Source of the DNA: Streptomyces tibetensis
GTDB taxonomy: Bacteria > Actinomycetota > Actinomycetes > Streptomycetales > Streptomycetaceae
Direction: 5' to 3'
DNA: 64,000 nt
Assembly (NCBI RefSeq): GCF_007655005.1
Contig: NZ_SZVW01000028.1
Coordinates: 62,001 to 126,000, forward strand
Under the pieces are notes generated by a model. The model did no database searches, was not told where the DNA came from, and saw only the letters and a list, made by a program, of their open reading frames with translations. Made by a program: the position numbers and the translations under genes. Positions 14,564 through 22,478 of this stretch are shown in pieces. Within the stretch, counting starts at the first letter, position 1. Each line of letters opens with the position of its first letter.

Positions 14564-16483
14564 GTGTCCACTGCGTATCCCTCCTCCGCCTACGGCGACG
14601 CGTACGGGGGGCCGAGGCTCGTCGAGCCCGAGGTACGCCGGCTGGACGGGGCGGTCCGGGAGGCCTCCGTCCCGCCGCTGGCCCCGCCGTGGGCCCACGG
14701 GTCGCTCGCCGACCTGCCCTTCGACAACGCGAGCGCACACCCGGACGCCGTGGCACTCAGCCGCAAGGACGCCGACGGCAACTGGAGCGACGTCACGGCG
14801 GCGCGATTCGCCGACCAGGTGAGAGCCGTCGCCAAGGGCCTGATCGCCGAGGGCCTCATGCCGGGCGACCGGATCGCCGTGATGGCCCGCACCATCTACG
14901 AGTGGACCGTCCTGGACTTCGCCGCCTGGGCGGCCGGACTGGTCACCGTCCCCGTCTACCCCACCTCCTCCGTCTTCCAGACCCGCTGGATCCTCCAGGA
15001 CTCCGGCGCGGTCGCCCTGGTCACCGAGACCGCCGCGCAGGCCGCCGCCCTCGGCCCCGAGCGGGAACGCCTGCCCGACCTCCAGCACATGTGGGTCGTG
15101 GAGAAGGGCCACGTGAACCGGCTCGCGGAAGCCGGAGCGCACCTGCCCGACCAGGAGGTCGAGGTACGGCGCGGCATGCTCGGCCCCGACACCCTCGCCA
15201 CCCTCGTCTACACCTCGGGCACCACGGGCCGCCCCAAGGGCTGCGCGCTCACCCACGGCAACTTCTTCGCCGAGGTCGACAACGCCATCGAGCTGCTCTA
15301 CCCCGTCTTCCGGGCCAAGACCAGCGAAGAGGCCTCCGTCCTGCTGTTCCTGCCGATGTCCCACGTCTTCGGCCGCATGGTGGCCATCGCCTGCATCCGC
15401 GCCCGCGTCCGGCTCGGCCACGCGCCGAGCATCAAGGCCGACCACCTGCTGCCGGACCTGGCCAGCTTCCGGCCGACCTGTCTGCTGGCCATCCCGTACA
15501 TGCTGGAGAAGGTCTTCAACTCGGCCCGCGCCAAAGCCGAGGCGGGCGGCCGGGCCTCGTCCTTCGACCGCGCGGTGGCCGTGGCGCAGCGCTACGGAGA
15601 GGCCCTGGAGGCCCAGCAGACGGGCACCGGACCCGGCCCCTCCCGCGCCCTCAAGACCGCCCGGGCCTTCTACGACCCCCTGGTCTACCGCCGCCTCCGC
15701 AACGCCATGGGCGGCAGGGTCCGCTACGCCATCTGCGGCGGCTCCCCGCTCGGCCGCCGCCTCGCCGCGTTCTACGCCGGTGCCGGCATCGAGATCTTCG
15801 AGGGCTACGGCCTGACGGAGACCACCGGCGCGAGCACCGTCACCCCGCCCCTGAAACCCCGGCTCGGCACCGTCGGCTGGCCGCTGCCCGGCACCCGGGT
15901 GCGCATCGCCGCCGACGGGGAGATCCTCGTCGGCGGCGACCACGTGCTGCGCGGCTACTGGGACCCGCAGGCCGGCGGCGTCGTCCCCGCCGCTCCCGAT
16001 GGCTGGCTCGCCACCGGCGACCTCGGCGAACTGGACGACGAGGGCTACCTGACGATCACCGGCCGCAAGAAGGAACTGCTGATCACCGCCGGCGGCAAGT
16101 CCGTCGCCCCGGCCCCGCTGGAGAACTGGCTGCGCTCGCACCCGCTGATCTCCCAGTGCCTGGTCCTGGGCGACGGCCGGCCCTTCGTCTCGGCCCTGAT
16201 CACCCTCGACCCGGAGGGCATCACCCACTGGCGCCAGATGAACGGCAAACACCCGGTACCGGCCACCCTGCTCGTCGACGACGAGGAACTGCGCGCCGTC
16301 CTGCAACGCGCCGTCGACGAGGCCAACAAGCTCGTCTCCCGCCCGGAGTCGATCCGCCGCTTCGTCATCCTCCCCGAGGACTTCACAGAGGAGGCGGGCC
16401 ATCTCACCCCGTCGATGAAGCTCCGCCGGGAGGCCGTGCTGCGGGCGTTCGCCACGGAAGTAGAGGGTCTGTACGCCCGGTGA
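14564..16483 (+). CDS. Long-chain acyl-CoA synthetase (FadD15-like)
   Basis: 639 residues from GTG 14564, which has AGGAG six bases upstream; longer starts at 14504 have no ribosome site. It is an AMP-forming acyl-CoA ligase. The phosphate-binding loop is YTSGTTGRPKG near residues 224-234, followed by a long-chain-type FLPMSHVFGRMVA, the adenylate motif GYGLTETTG near residue 424, the hinge region GWLATGDLGELDDEGYLTITGRKKELLITAGGK and the C-terminal lysine region. It activates fatty acids with ATP and CoA at the cytoplasmic face of the membrane. It follows the thiolase on the same strand after a 241-bp gap, so it may have its own promoter, and it fits the surrounding lipid-metabolism genes. 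Confidence 0.9.
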   Translation: MSTAYPSSAYGDAYGGPRLVEPEVRRLDGAVREASVPPLAPPWAHGSLADLPFDNASAHPDAVALSRKDADGNWSDVTAARFADQVRAVAKGLIAEGLMPGDRIAVMARTIYEWTVLDFAAWAAGLVTVPVYPTSSVFQTRWILQDSGAVALVTETAAQAAALGPERERLPDLQHMWVVEKGHVNRLAEAGAHLPDQEVEVRRGMLGPDTLATLVYTSGTTGRPKGCALTHGNFFAEVDNAIELLYPVFRAKTSEEASVLLFLPMSHVFGRMVAIACIRARVRLGHAPSIKADHLLPDLASFRPTCLLAIPYMLEKVFNSARAKAEAGGRASSFDRAVAVAQRYGEALEAQQTGTGPGPSRALKTARAFYDPLVYRRLRNAMGGRVRYAICGGSPLGRRLAAFYAGAGIEIFEGYGLTETTGASTVTPPLKPRLGTVGWPLPGTRVRIAADGEILVGGDHVLRGYWDPQAGGVVPAAPDGWLATGDLGELDDEGYLTITGRKKELLITAGGKSVAPAPLENWLRSHPLISQCLVLGDGRPFVSALITLDPEGITHWRQMNGKHPVPATLLVDDEELRAVLQRAVDEANKLVSRPESIRRFVILPEDFTEEAGHLTPSMKLRREAVLRAFATEVEGLYAR

Positions 16484-16590
16484 TTCACCTTTGCGATGTC
16501 TTCACACGTGCTTCTTGACGACGCACGGCGTCTGCCCGTTGGCTTTCGACCACCTCGTCACGATGCTCCCCCCATCGGAAGGCACCACCA

Positions 16591-17712
16591 GTGATACCGC
16601 GTAACACCCGTCAGGCCACCGTGCGGCGCATCTCCATCGCCCTGGCGGTCTCCGTATCGGCCCTGTCCCTCGCCGCCTGCGGCGACGGCGGGAGTGACGA
16701 CTCCGCCGCGAAGAAGAGCAACGACATCACGGTGGGCCTGCTGCTGCCCGATCGGGACACGGCACGCTTCGAGAAGTTCGACTACCCGCTGATCAAGGAG
16801 GAGGTCGCCTCCCTCACGGAGAACAAGGGCAAGGTCCGCTACGCCAACGCCGAGGCCAGCGTGGCCAGACAGAGCGAGCAGTTCCAGAAGATGATCGACG
16901 ACAAGGTGGACGTCATCCTCGTCGACGCCCTGAACTCCAAGAGCATCGCCACCGACGTGCAGAAGGCCAAGGACGCCGGCATCCCGGTCATCGCCTACGA
17001 CCGGCTCGCCGAGGGCCCCATCGACGCCTACGTCTCCCACGACAACGAACTCGTCGGCCAGGTGCAGGGCCGCGCCATCATGGGGGAACTCGGCGACAAG
17101 GCCCAGAAGAGCAAGGTCGTCATGATGAACGGCGACCCCGCGGACCCCAACACCGCACGCTTCAAGGACGGCGCGCTCAGCGAACTCCAGGGCCAGGTCG
17201 ACATCGTCGCGCAGTACGACACCAAGGAGTGGAAGCCCGCGATCGCCAAGGCCAACATGAAGAAGGCGATCCAGAAGGTCGGGCTGAACAACATCGCCGC
17301 CGTCTACTCGGCCAACGACGGCATGGCGGGCGCCGTCATCGAGGCACTGCGGGAGGCCGGAGCCACCAGGATGCCGCCGGTCACCGGACAGGACGCCAAC
17401 CTCGACGCGGTGCAGCGGATCGTCTCCGGCGAGCAGTACATGACCGTGTACAAGTCCTTCCTGCTGGAGGCGACCAACGCCGCGAAGATCGCCGTGGCCA
17501 AGGTCCAGGGCCGGGACATCGAGTTCGCCGCGCTGACCCGGGAGACGGTCGCCAGCCCGACGCAGAAGAACATCCCGGCGATGCTGGTGCCGGTGGTCGC
17601 CCTCACCAAGGACAACATCAAGGACACGGTGATCACCGACGGCGTGTACACCATCAAGGACATCTGCACCCCGAAGTACAAGGCGGACTGCGCGGCCATC
17701 GGCCTGGAGTAG
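16591..17712 (+). CDS. Sugar ABC transporter substrate-binding lipoprotein (XylF-like)
   Basis: 373 residues from GTG 16591. The signal peptide ends in a lipobox (LSLAAC, cysteine near residue 30), so the mature protein is tethered outside the membrane. The body is a periplasmic-binding fold of the D-xylose/ribose class: ITVGLLLPDRDTARFEKFD, QSEQFQKMIDDKVDVILVDA, AKDAGIPVIAYDRL, then NDGMAGAVIEALREAG and VTGQDANLDAVQRIVSGEQYMTVYK. These positions match XylF-like proteins. No ATPase or permease gene lies next to it, so it either serves a transporter elsewhere or acts in sensing. Confidence 0.88.
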   Translation: MIPRNTRQATVRRISIALAVSVSALSLAACGDGGSDDSAAKKSNDITVGLLLPDRDTARFEKFDYPLIKEEVASLTENKGKVRYANAEASVARQSEQFQKMIDDKVDVILVDALNSKSIATDVQKAKDAGIPVIAYDRLAEGPIDAYVSHDNELVGQVQGRAIMGELGDKAQKSKVVMMNGDPADPNTARFKDGALSELQGQVDIVAQYDTKEWKPAIAKANMKKAIQKVGLNNIAAVYSANDGMAGAVIEALREAGATRMPPVTGQDANLDAVQRIVSGEQYMTVYKSFLLEATNAAKIAVAKVQGRDIEFAALTRETVASPTQKNIPAMLVPVVALTKDNIKDTVITDGVYTIKDICTPKYKADCAAIGLE

Positions 17713-18077
17713 CGTCCGGGCGCGTCCGCGCCTCCCGCCCCTCCGGACGGGCGCGGCACGCGGGGCCGCCAGGTCGCGCGGGGGCCATCGCGGATCGGCA
17801 TGCGGCCGCCGGGTCGCGCGGGAGGGGCCTTCGCGGATCGGCATGCGGCCGCCGGGTCGCGCGGGAGGGGCCTTCGTGGATCGGTATGCGGCCGCCGGGT
17901 CGCGCGGGAGGGGCCTTCGTGGATCGGCATGCGGCCGCCGGGTCGCGCGGGAGGGGCCTTCGCGGACCGGTCCGCCCCGCCAGGGACGCGCGGTGGGTGC
18001 CGCACGGGTCTTGACTTCGCAAGAGCCCCGCGCGACATTCCCCACCCCTTTCGCGTTCTCGTCGGGCTGGAGCGGCC
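17713..18077. other. Intergenic region dominated by a 43-bp minisatellite
   Basis: No gene is supported in these 365 bp. Most of it is the tandem repeat listed separately. The last ~100 bp before the flavoprotein gene include TTGACT near 18011, which could be part of a promoter, but no convincing -10 follows at the right distance. Confidence 0.5.
17757..17972. repeat. 43-bp tandem repeat, about five copies
   Basis: Four nearly identical units begin at 17800, 17843, 17886 and 17929 (ATGCGGCCGCCGGGTCGCGC, then GGGAGGGGCCTTCG(C/T)GGATCGG(C/T)). A diverged copy precedes them from about 17757. Each unit carries the 8-bp palindrome GCGGCCGC. The copies are adjacent without unique spacers, so this is a minisatellite, not a CRISPR array. 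It lies between a binding-protein gene and a flavoprotein gene on the same strand. Confidence 0.9.
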
Positions 18078-19850
18078 ATGACCACACCCACGGACACCCC
18101 GGGCACCGCCGAAGCCCCGTCCCGAAGACGACTGCTGGCCGGGGCCGCCGGCGCCGGGCTCGCGGTCGCCGCCGGAGTGCACCAAGGCGCCCGGGCGGCC
18201 GACTTACCGCCGCTCGGCACGTACGACGTCGTCGTCATCGGCTCCGGCGCCGCCGGCATGACCGCGGCGCTGACGGCCGCGCGCCAGGGCCTGAGCTGCG
18301 TCGTCGTGGAGAAGGCACCGACCTTCGGCGGCTCGGCCGCCCGCTCCGGTGCCGGGATCTGGATCCCCGACAACTCCGTGATCCTCGCGGCCGGGGTCCC
18401 GGACACTCCCGCGAAGGCCGCCTCCTACCTCGCCGCGGTCGTCGGCCCGGAGATCCCCGCCGACCGGCAGCGGGCCTTCCTGACCCACGGCCCGGCGATG
18501 ATCTCCTTCGTCATGGCGAACAGCCCCCTGAGGTTCCGCTGGATGGAGGGCTACAGCGACTACTACCCCGAGCTGCCCGGCGGCCTGCCGAACGGCCGCT
18601 CCATCGAACCGGACCAGCTCGACGGCAACCTCCTGGGCGCCGAGCTGGCGCACCTCAACCCGCCGTACATGGACGTCCCCGCCGGCATGGTCGTCTTCAG
18701 CGCCGACTACAAGTGGGTCGCCCTGGCCGCCGTGAACGCCCGGGGCGCAACCGTCGCCGCCCAGTGCCTCGCCCGCGGCGCGAAGGCGGCGACGCTCGGC
18801 CAGAAACCCCTGACGATGGGCCAGGCGCTGGCCGCGGGCCTACGGGCGGGCCTGCGCTCGGCCCAGGTCCCGGTCTGGCTGAACACGCCCCTGACGGACC
18901 TGCACGTCGAGAACGGCACGGTGACGGGAGCCGTCGTCAGCCGCGACGGCACACCCGGACTGCTCCGCGCCCGCCGGGGCGTGATCGTCGGCTCGGGCGG
19001 CTTCGAGCACAACGCGGCGATGCGGCAGCGCTTCCAGCGGCAGCCCATCGGCACGGAGTGGACCGTCGGGGCGAAGGAGAACACCGGTGACGGCATCCGG
19101 GCGGGGGAGCGGCTGGGCGCGGCGCTCGACCTGATGGACGACGCCTGGTGGGGCCCGGCGATCCCGATCCCCGGACAGCCGTACTTCTGCCTCGCCGAAC
19201 GCACCCTGCCCGGCGGGCTGCTGGTCAACGGCGCGGGCCGGCGCTTCGTCAACGAGGCCGCGCCCTACAGCGACGTCGTGCACACCATGTACGACGAACA
19301 CGAGGCGATCCCGTCCTGGCTGATCACCGACCAGAACTACCGCAACCGGTACCTCTTCAAGGACGTCCTGCCGACCCTGCCCTTCCCCGACGCCTGGTAC
19401 GACTCCGGGGCCGCGCACAAGGAGTGGACCCTGGACGCGCTGGCGGCCTCGATCGGCGTCCCGGCGGCGGCCCTGCGTACCAGCGTGAACCGCTTCAACG
19501 CCCAGGCGCTCCAGGGCGAGGACCCCGACTTCCACCGGGGCGACAGCACCTACGACCACTACTACACGGACCCCTCGATCCTCCCCAACTCCTGTCTGGC
19601 GCCCCTCTGGCTCCCCCCGTACCACGCCTTCCGCATCGTCCCCGGCGACCTCGGCACCAAGGGCGGCCTCCGCACGGACGCCCGGGCCCGGGTGCTGCGG
19701 GAGGACGGCTCGGTGATCCCCGGCCTGTACGCGGCGGGGAACGCGAGCGCGGCCGTGATGGGCCACAGCTACGCGGGCGCGGGGTCGACGATCGGCCCGG
19801 CGATGACGTTCGGGTACATCGCGGCGAGGGATGCCGCGGGGGTGCTGTAG
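18078..19850 (+). CDS. Tat-exported FAD-dependent dehydrogenase (ketosteroid dehydrogenase/fumarate reductase type)
   Basis: 590 residues. A twin-arginine signal is clear at residues 15-45 (SRRRLLAGAAGAG...A-x-A), so the folded flavoprotein is exported. The dinucleotide-binding motif VVVIGSGAAGMTAALTAARQG follows, then the family pattern EKAPTFGGSAARSGAGIWIP. The C-terminal FAD-contact segment PGLYAAGNASAAVMGHSYAGAGSTIGPAMTFGYIAA closes the Rossmann domain. This is the 3-ketosteroid delta-1-dehydrogenase / fumarate-reductase flavoprotein superfamily. Export is unusual for a steroid dehydrogenase, so the substrate may be extracellular. The actual substrate is unknown. Confidence 0.88.
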   Translation: MTTPTDTPGTAEAPSRRRLLAGAAGAGLAVAAGVHQGARAADLPPLGTYDVVVIGSGAAGMTAALTAARQGLSCVVVEKAPTFGGSAARSGAGIWIPDNSVILAAGVPDTPAKAASYLAAVVGPEIPADRQRAFLTHGPAMISFVMANSPLRFRWMEGYSDYYPELPGGLPNGRSIEPDQLDGNLLGAELAHLNPPYMDVPAGMVVFSADYKWVALAAVNARGATVAAQCLARGAKAATLGQKPLTMGQALAAGLRAGLRSAQVPVWLNTPLTDLHVENGTVTGAVVSRDGTPGLLRARRGVIVGSGGFEHNAAMRQRFQRQPIGTEWTVGAKENTGDGIRAGERLGAALDLMDDAWWGPAIPIPGQPYFCLAERTLPGGLLVNGAGRRFVNEAAPYSDVVHTMYDEHEAIPSWLITDQNYRNRYLFKDVLPTLPFPDAWYDSGAAHKEWTLDALAASIGVPAAALRTSVNRFNAQALQGEDPDFHRGDSTYDHYYTDPSILPNSCLAPLWLPPYHAFRIVPGDLGTKGGLRTDARARVLREDGSVIPGLYAAGNASAAVMGHSYAGAGSTIGPAMTFGYIAARDAAGVL

Positions 19851-19997
19851 TCCCGGGTCGCCTCTCGTGCGGTTCTGGTCGGAGGGCGTTGCGAGGGCTG
19901 AGCGTGAGCCGGTCTCGGTGCGCCTGGGGGCACCCGGGACCGGTCGCGGAGCCGCCCGGGGCGTCGCGCGTGGGGCTGCGGCGATGCGCCGGGCGGC

Positions 19998-20648
19998 TTA
20001 CTCCGCCGGCTTGCGGGCCACGAGGCTCGCCTGGGCGACCGGCTCGCCCTGTGCCTCGTCCGCCTCCCTCACCGTCGTGGCGCGGACGGTGAAGCCGGCG
20101 CCGCTCAGCAGGGCGGCGATGCGTTCCGGCCGGCGCCGGCGGAAGGTCAGGGACACCCGGTGCCCGAAGGCCTCCTCGTAGCGGCGGGGCTCGTCGCCGC
20201 ACTGGAAGCCGAGGAGCAGATGGCCGCCGGGGCGCAGGACGCGGTGGAAGCCGGCGAAGAGGGCGGGCAGGTGCTCCTCGGGCGTGTGGATGATGGAGTA
20301 CCAGGACACGACGCCGTCGAGCGAGCCGTCCGGCAGGTCCAGCTCCAGCATCGAGCCCCGCACGAACCGCAGGTCCGGGTGCTCGCGGCGGGCGATCGTG
20401 AGCATCGACTCCGACAGGTCGAGCCCGAACACCGACAGCCCCCGGGACGCCAGGTACGCCGTCACCCGCCCGGGCCCGCATCCCAGGTCCGCGACCTCGC
20501 CGCCCGCACCCACGAGCTCCGCGAAGCCGTACAGCACGCCCCGGTCGAGTGGCGACCCGGGCCGCAGGTCGTCGAAGTGGACGGCGTACTCCTCGGCCAC
20601 GGTGTCGTAGAAGGTGCGGGTCTCGGTCACGAAGTCGGCGTCGGTCAC
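19998..20648 (-). CDS. Class I SAM-dependent methyltransferase
   Basis: 216 residues with the seven-strand methyltransferase fold. Motif I is EVADLGCGPGRVTAYLASRG near residues 51-70, the acidic residue after strand 2 is in VFGLDLSESML, motif II is LDGVVSWYSIIHT, and the post-II helix is VLRPGGHLLLGFQ. The substrate is not evident. It is convergent with the flavoprotein gene, with a 147-bp unassigned gap between them, and followed on its own strand by nothing related. It lies downstream of a small membrane protein gene on the same strand with a 29-bp gap. Confidence 0.88.
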   Translation of the reverse strand: MTDADFVTETRTFYDTVAEEYAVHFDDLRPGSPLDRGVLYGFAELVGAGGEVADLGCGPGRVTAYLASRGLSVFGLDLSESMLTIARREHPDLRFVRGSMLELDLPDGSLDGVVSWYSIIHTPEEHLPALFAGFHRVLRPGGHLLLGFQCGDEPRRYEEAFGHRVSLTFRRRRPERIAALLSGAGFTVRATTVREADEAQGEPVAQASLVARKPAE

Positions 20649-20677
20649 GGCCGCAGACCCTAGCGCGGCGCCGTCTC

Positions 20678-20899
20678 TCAGGGGCGGCCCCGCCGGGCGC
20701 CGACACCCACACCCGCTCCGATCGCCGTACCGAAACCGAGGCCCAGGGCCAGGCCCAGGGCGAGGTTGTCGAAGACGGTCATGCCGAGCACCAGCCCCAT
20801 GGCCGTGCCGAGGGACAGGCCGACCGACAGGCCCGTGGCCAGAGTCCGGTCGGCGGGCGGGTCGCCGGGCTCCTCGCCGTTCTCCTGATCATTCTGCAT
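20678..20899 (-). CDS. Small glycine-rich membrane protein
   Basis: 73 residues. A short acidic N-terminus is followed by two Gly/Leu/Ala-rich helices (GLSVGLSLGTAMGLVLGMTV and NLALGLALGLGFGTAIGAGV) and a basic tail RRGRP. The regular G-x-x-x-G spacing suggests tight helix packing in the membrane. It lies directly upstream of the methyltransferase on the same strand. No family is recognised. Confidence 0.65.
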   Translation of the reverse strand: MQNDQENGEEPGDPPADRTLATGLSVGLSLGTAMGLVLGMTVFDNLALGLALGLGFGTAIGAGVGVGARRGRP

Positions 20900-20964
20900 C
20901 CGCCCATCGTCCCACGGCCGGAATTCACCGGGAATTCATCGGGCGGAAGGGCTTGGATAAGGGC

Positions 20965-20997
20965 AGGAGCCCCGTCGCCTTGCGGCGCGGGGCTCCT
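20965..20997 (-). terminator. Hairpin terminator of the cold-shock gene
   Basis: AGGAGCCCCG (20965-20974) pairs perfectly with CGGGGCTCCT (20988-20997), and the inner CGCC/GGCG adds four pairs. It starts 14 bp after the cold-shock gene's stop on the minus strand. There is no long U-tract, as is usual in Streptomyces. Confidence 0.75.
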
Positions 20998-21010
20998 TGG
21001 GTACTACAAA

Positions 21011-21214
21011 TCAGACCGGCGTGACGTTCTCAGCCTGCGGGCCCTTCGGGCCCTGCGTGACGTCGAAAGACACCTGCTGGTTCTCCTCGAGCGAGCGGAA
21101 GCCGCTCGCGTTGATCGCGGAGTAGTGGACGAAGACGTCGGGGCCGCCGCCCTCCTGGGCGATGAAACCAAAGCCCTTTTCGGCGTTGAACCACTTGACG
21201 GTTCCGGTAGCCAT
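21011..21214 (-). CDS. Cold-shock domain protein (CspA family)
   Basis: 67 residues from ATG 21214, with AAGGAGGG upstream. It is a single OB-fold cold-shock domain with both nucleic-acid binding motifs: KWFNAEKGFGFI (RNP1-type) and DVFVHYSAI (RNP2-type). It binds single-stranded RNA or DNA as an RNA chaperone in the cytoplasm. The adjacent upstream gap on its strand is long (over 300 bp), so a structured 5' untranslated region typical of cold-shock genes is possible. A clear hairpin terminator follows. Confidence 0.95.
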   Translation of the reverse strand: MATGTVKWFNAEKGFGFIAQEGGGPDVFVHYSAINASGFRSLEENQQVSFDVTQGPKGPQAENVTPV

Positions 21215-21536
21215 AAGCCCTCCTTGGGCTTCAAAAGGGTTGCCCTGCTCCAGAACCAGCAAGTGTGAAGATGAATTCCGCACAAGTGCATATGTCTGAG
21301 AATGACGAGAGCCCGCGGTCACATGCTCCGCAGGCTCTGTACTGCAAGGGAAACCAAACTGCAACTTGCGACGAGCCTAGCACGCAGGCCGCGGAATGCA
21401 ATAGGGGTCAAGATCACGTCACCCGAATGTTTGAACATCCTTCCGCCGACTGGCGGAGAGGCGCCCACCACGGGCTCGCAACCTCGACGGCGGGGTCGCG
21501 CGCCGGTCCGTACGCCGTGAGGGCTAGCCTCACGAT
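21215..21536. other. Divergent intergenic region, cold-shock gene and mqnA
   Basis: 322 bp without a gene. It holds the cold-shock ribosome site (revcomp AAGGAGGG at 21218-21225), a relatively AT-rich middle part (21260-21420) that probably encodes the cold-shock 5' leader and promoter, and the TAGCCT box for mqnA at 21525-21530. No further structure was recognised. Confidence 0.5.
21525..21530 (+). promoter_or_regulatory. Candidate -10 element for leaderless mqnA
   Basis: TAGCCT fits TANNNT and ends six bases before GTG 21537. The absence of a ribosome site supports a leaderless transcript, the same arrangement as at mqnM. Confidence 0.45.
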
Positions 21537-22385
21537 GTGGACAATCCTCGCACCCGGCCGCGCGTCGGCCACATCCAGTTCCTGAACTGCCTGCCCCTGT
21601 ACTGGGGGCTCGCGAGAACGGGCACGCTCCTCGACTTCGAGCTCTCCAAGGACACCCCGGAGAAGCTCAGCGAGAAGCTGGTGCAGGGCGAACTCGACAT
21701 CGGTCCGATCACCCTCGTCGAGTTCCTCCGGCACGCCGACGATCTGGTCGCCTTCCCCGACATCGCCGTCGGCTGCGACGGCCCGGTCATGTCCTGCGTG
21801 ATCGTCTCGCAGGTCCCGCTGGACCGTCTGGACGGCGCCCGCGTCGCCCTCGGGTCGACCTCCCGCACCTCCGTCCGCCTCGCCCAGCTGCTCCTCGCCG
21901 AGCGCTACGGCGTCCAGCCGGACTACTACACCTGCCCGCCCGACCTGAGCCTGATGATGCAGGAGGCCGACGCCGCCGTCCTCATCGGCGACGCGGCCCT
22001 GCGCGCGAACATGCTCGACGGGCCGCGCTTCGGCCTGGAAGTGCACGACCTCGGCGCGCTGTGGAAGGAGTGGACGGGCCTGCCGTTCGTCTTCGCGGTC
22101 TGGGCGGCCCGCCGCGACTACCTGGAGCGCGAGCCGGTCATCACCCGCCGGGTGCACGAGGCCTTCCTCGACTCCCGCAACCTCTCCCTGGAGGAGGTCG
22201 GCAAGGTCGCCGAGCAGGCCGCCCGCTGGGAGGCCTTCGACGAGGAGACCCTCGCCCGCTACTTCACCACGCTCGACTTCCGCTTCGGCGGCCCGCAGCT
22301 GGCCGCGGTCGCCGAGTTCGCCCGGCGGGTCGGCCCGACGACCGGCTTCCCCGCGGACGTGAAGGTGGACCTGCTCCAGCCGTGA
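21537..22385 (+). CDS. mqnA: Chorismate dehydratase (MqnA)
   Basis: 282 residues from GTG 21537. MqnA converts chorismate to 3-enolpyruvyl-benzoate, the first step of the futalosine menaquinone pathway. It has the MqnA/MqnD periplasmic-binding-like fold: VGHIQFLNCLPLYWGL at the N-terminus, GELDIGPITLVEFLRHADDL, VALGSTSRTSVRLAQLLL, then EADAAVLIGDAAL and DLGALWKEWTGLPFVFAVW. The L-W-x-x-W-T-G-L-P-F-V-F segment is characteristic. It is separated by 15 kb from the other mqn genes here but belongs to the same pathway. Cytosolic. Confidence 0.93.
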   Translation: MDNPRTRPRVGHIQFLNCLPLYWGLARTGTLLDFELSKDTPEKLSEKLVQGELDIGPITLVEFLRHADDLVAFPDIAVGCDGPVMSCVIVSQVPLDRLDGARVALGSTSRTSVRLAQLLLAERYGVQPDYYTCPPDLSLMMQEADAAVLIGDAALRANMLDGPRFGLEVHDLGALWKEWTGLPFVFAVWAARRDYLEREPVITRRVHEAFLDSRNLSLEEVGKVAEQAARWEAFDEETLARYFTTLDFRFGGPQLAAVAEFARRVGPTTGFPADVKVDLLQP

Positions 22386-22478
22386 GCCGGACGGTGCTCC
22401 CGCACTACTCTGCTGGAGAGTGCAGGCGCACCGGGACCGGTGACGTCCCCGCCTGCCTTCGGGGGAGGGGTGACGCCC

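Noticed and set aside
14234..16402. A 722-codon minus-strand frame opposite the acyl-CoA synthetase
   Set aside because: Antisense shadow of a gene with clear catalytic motifs; composition is Gly/Asp/Arg/Val-rich without domains.
17757..17972. Possible CRISPR array
   Set aside because: Repeats are directly adjacent 43-bp units without unique spacers, and no cas genes are near.
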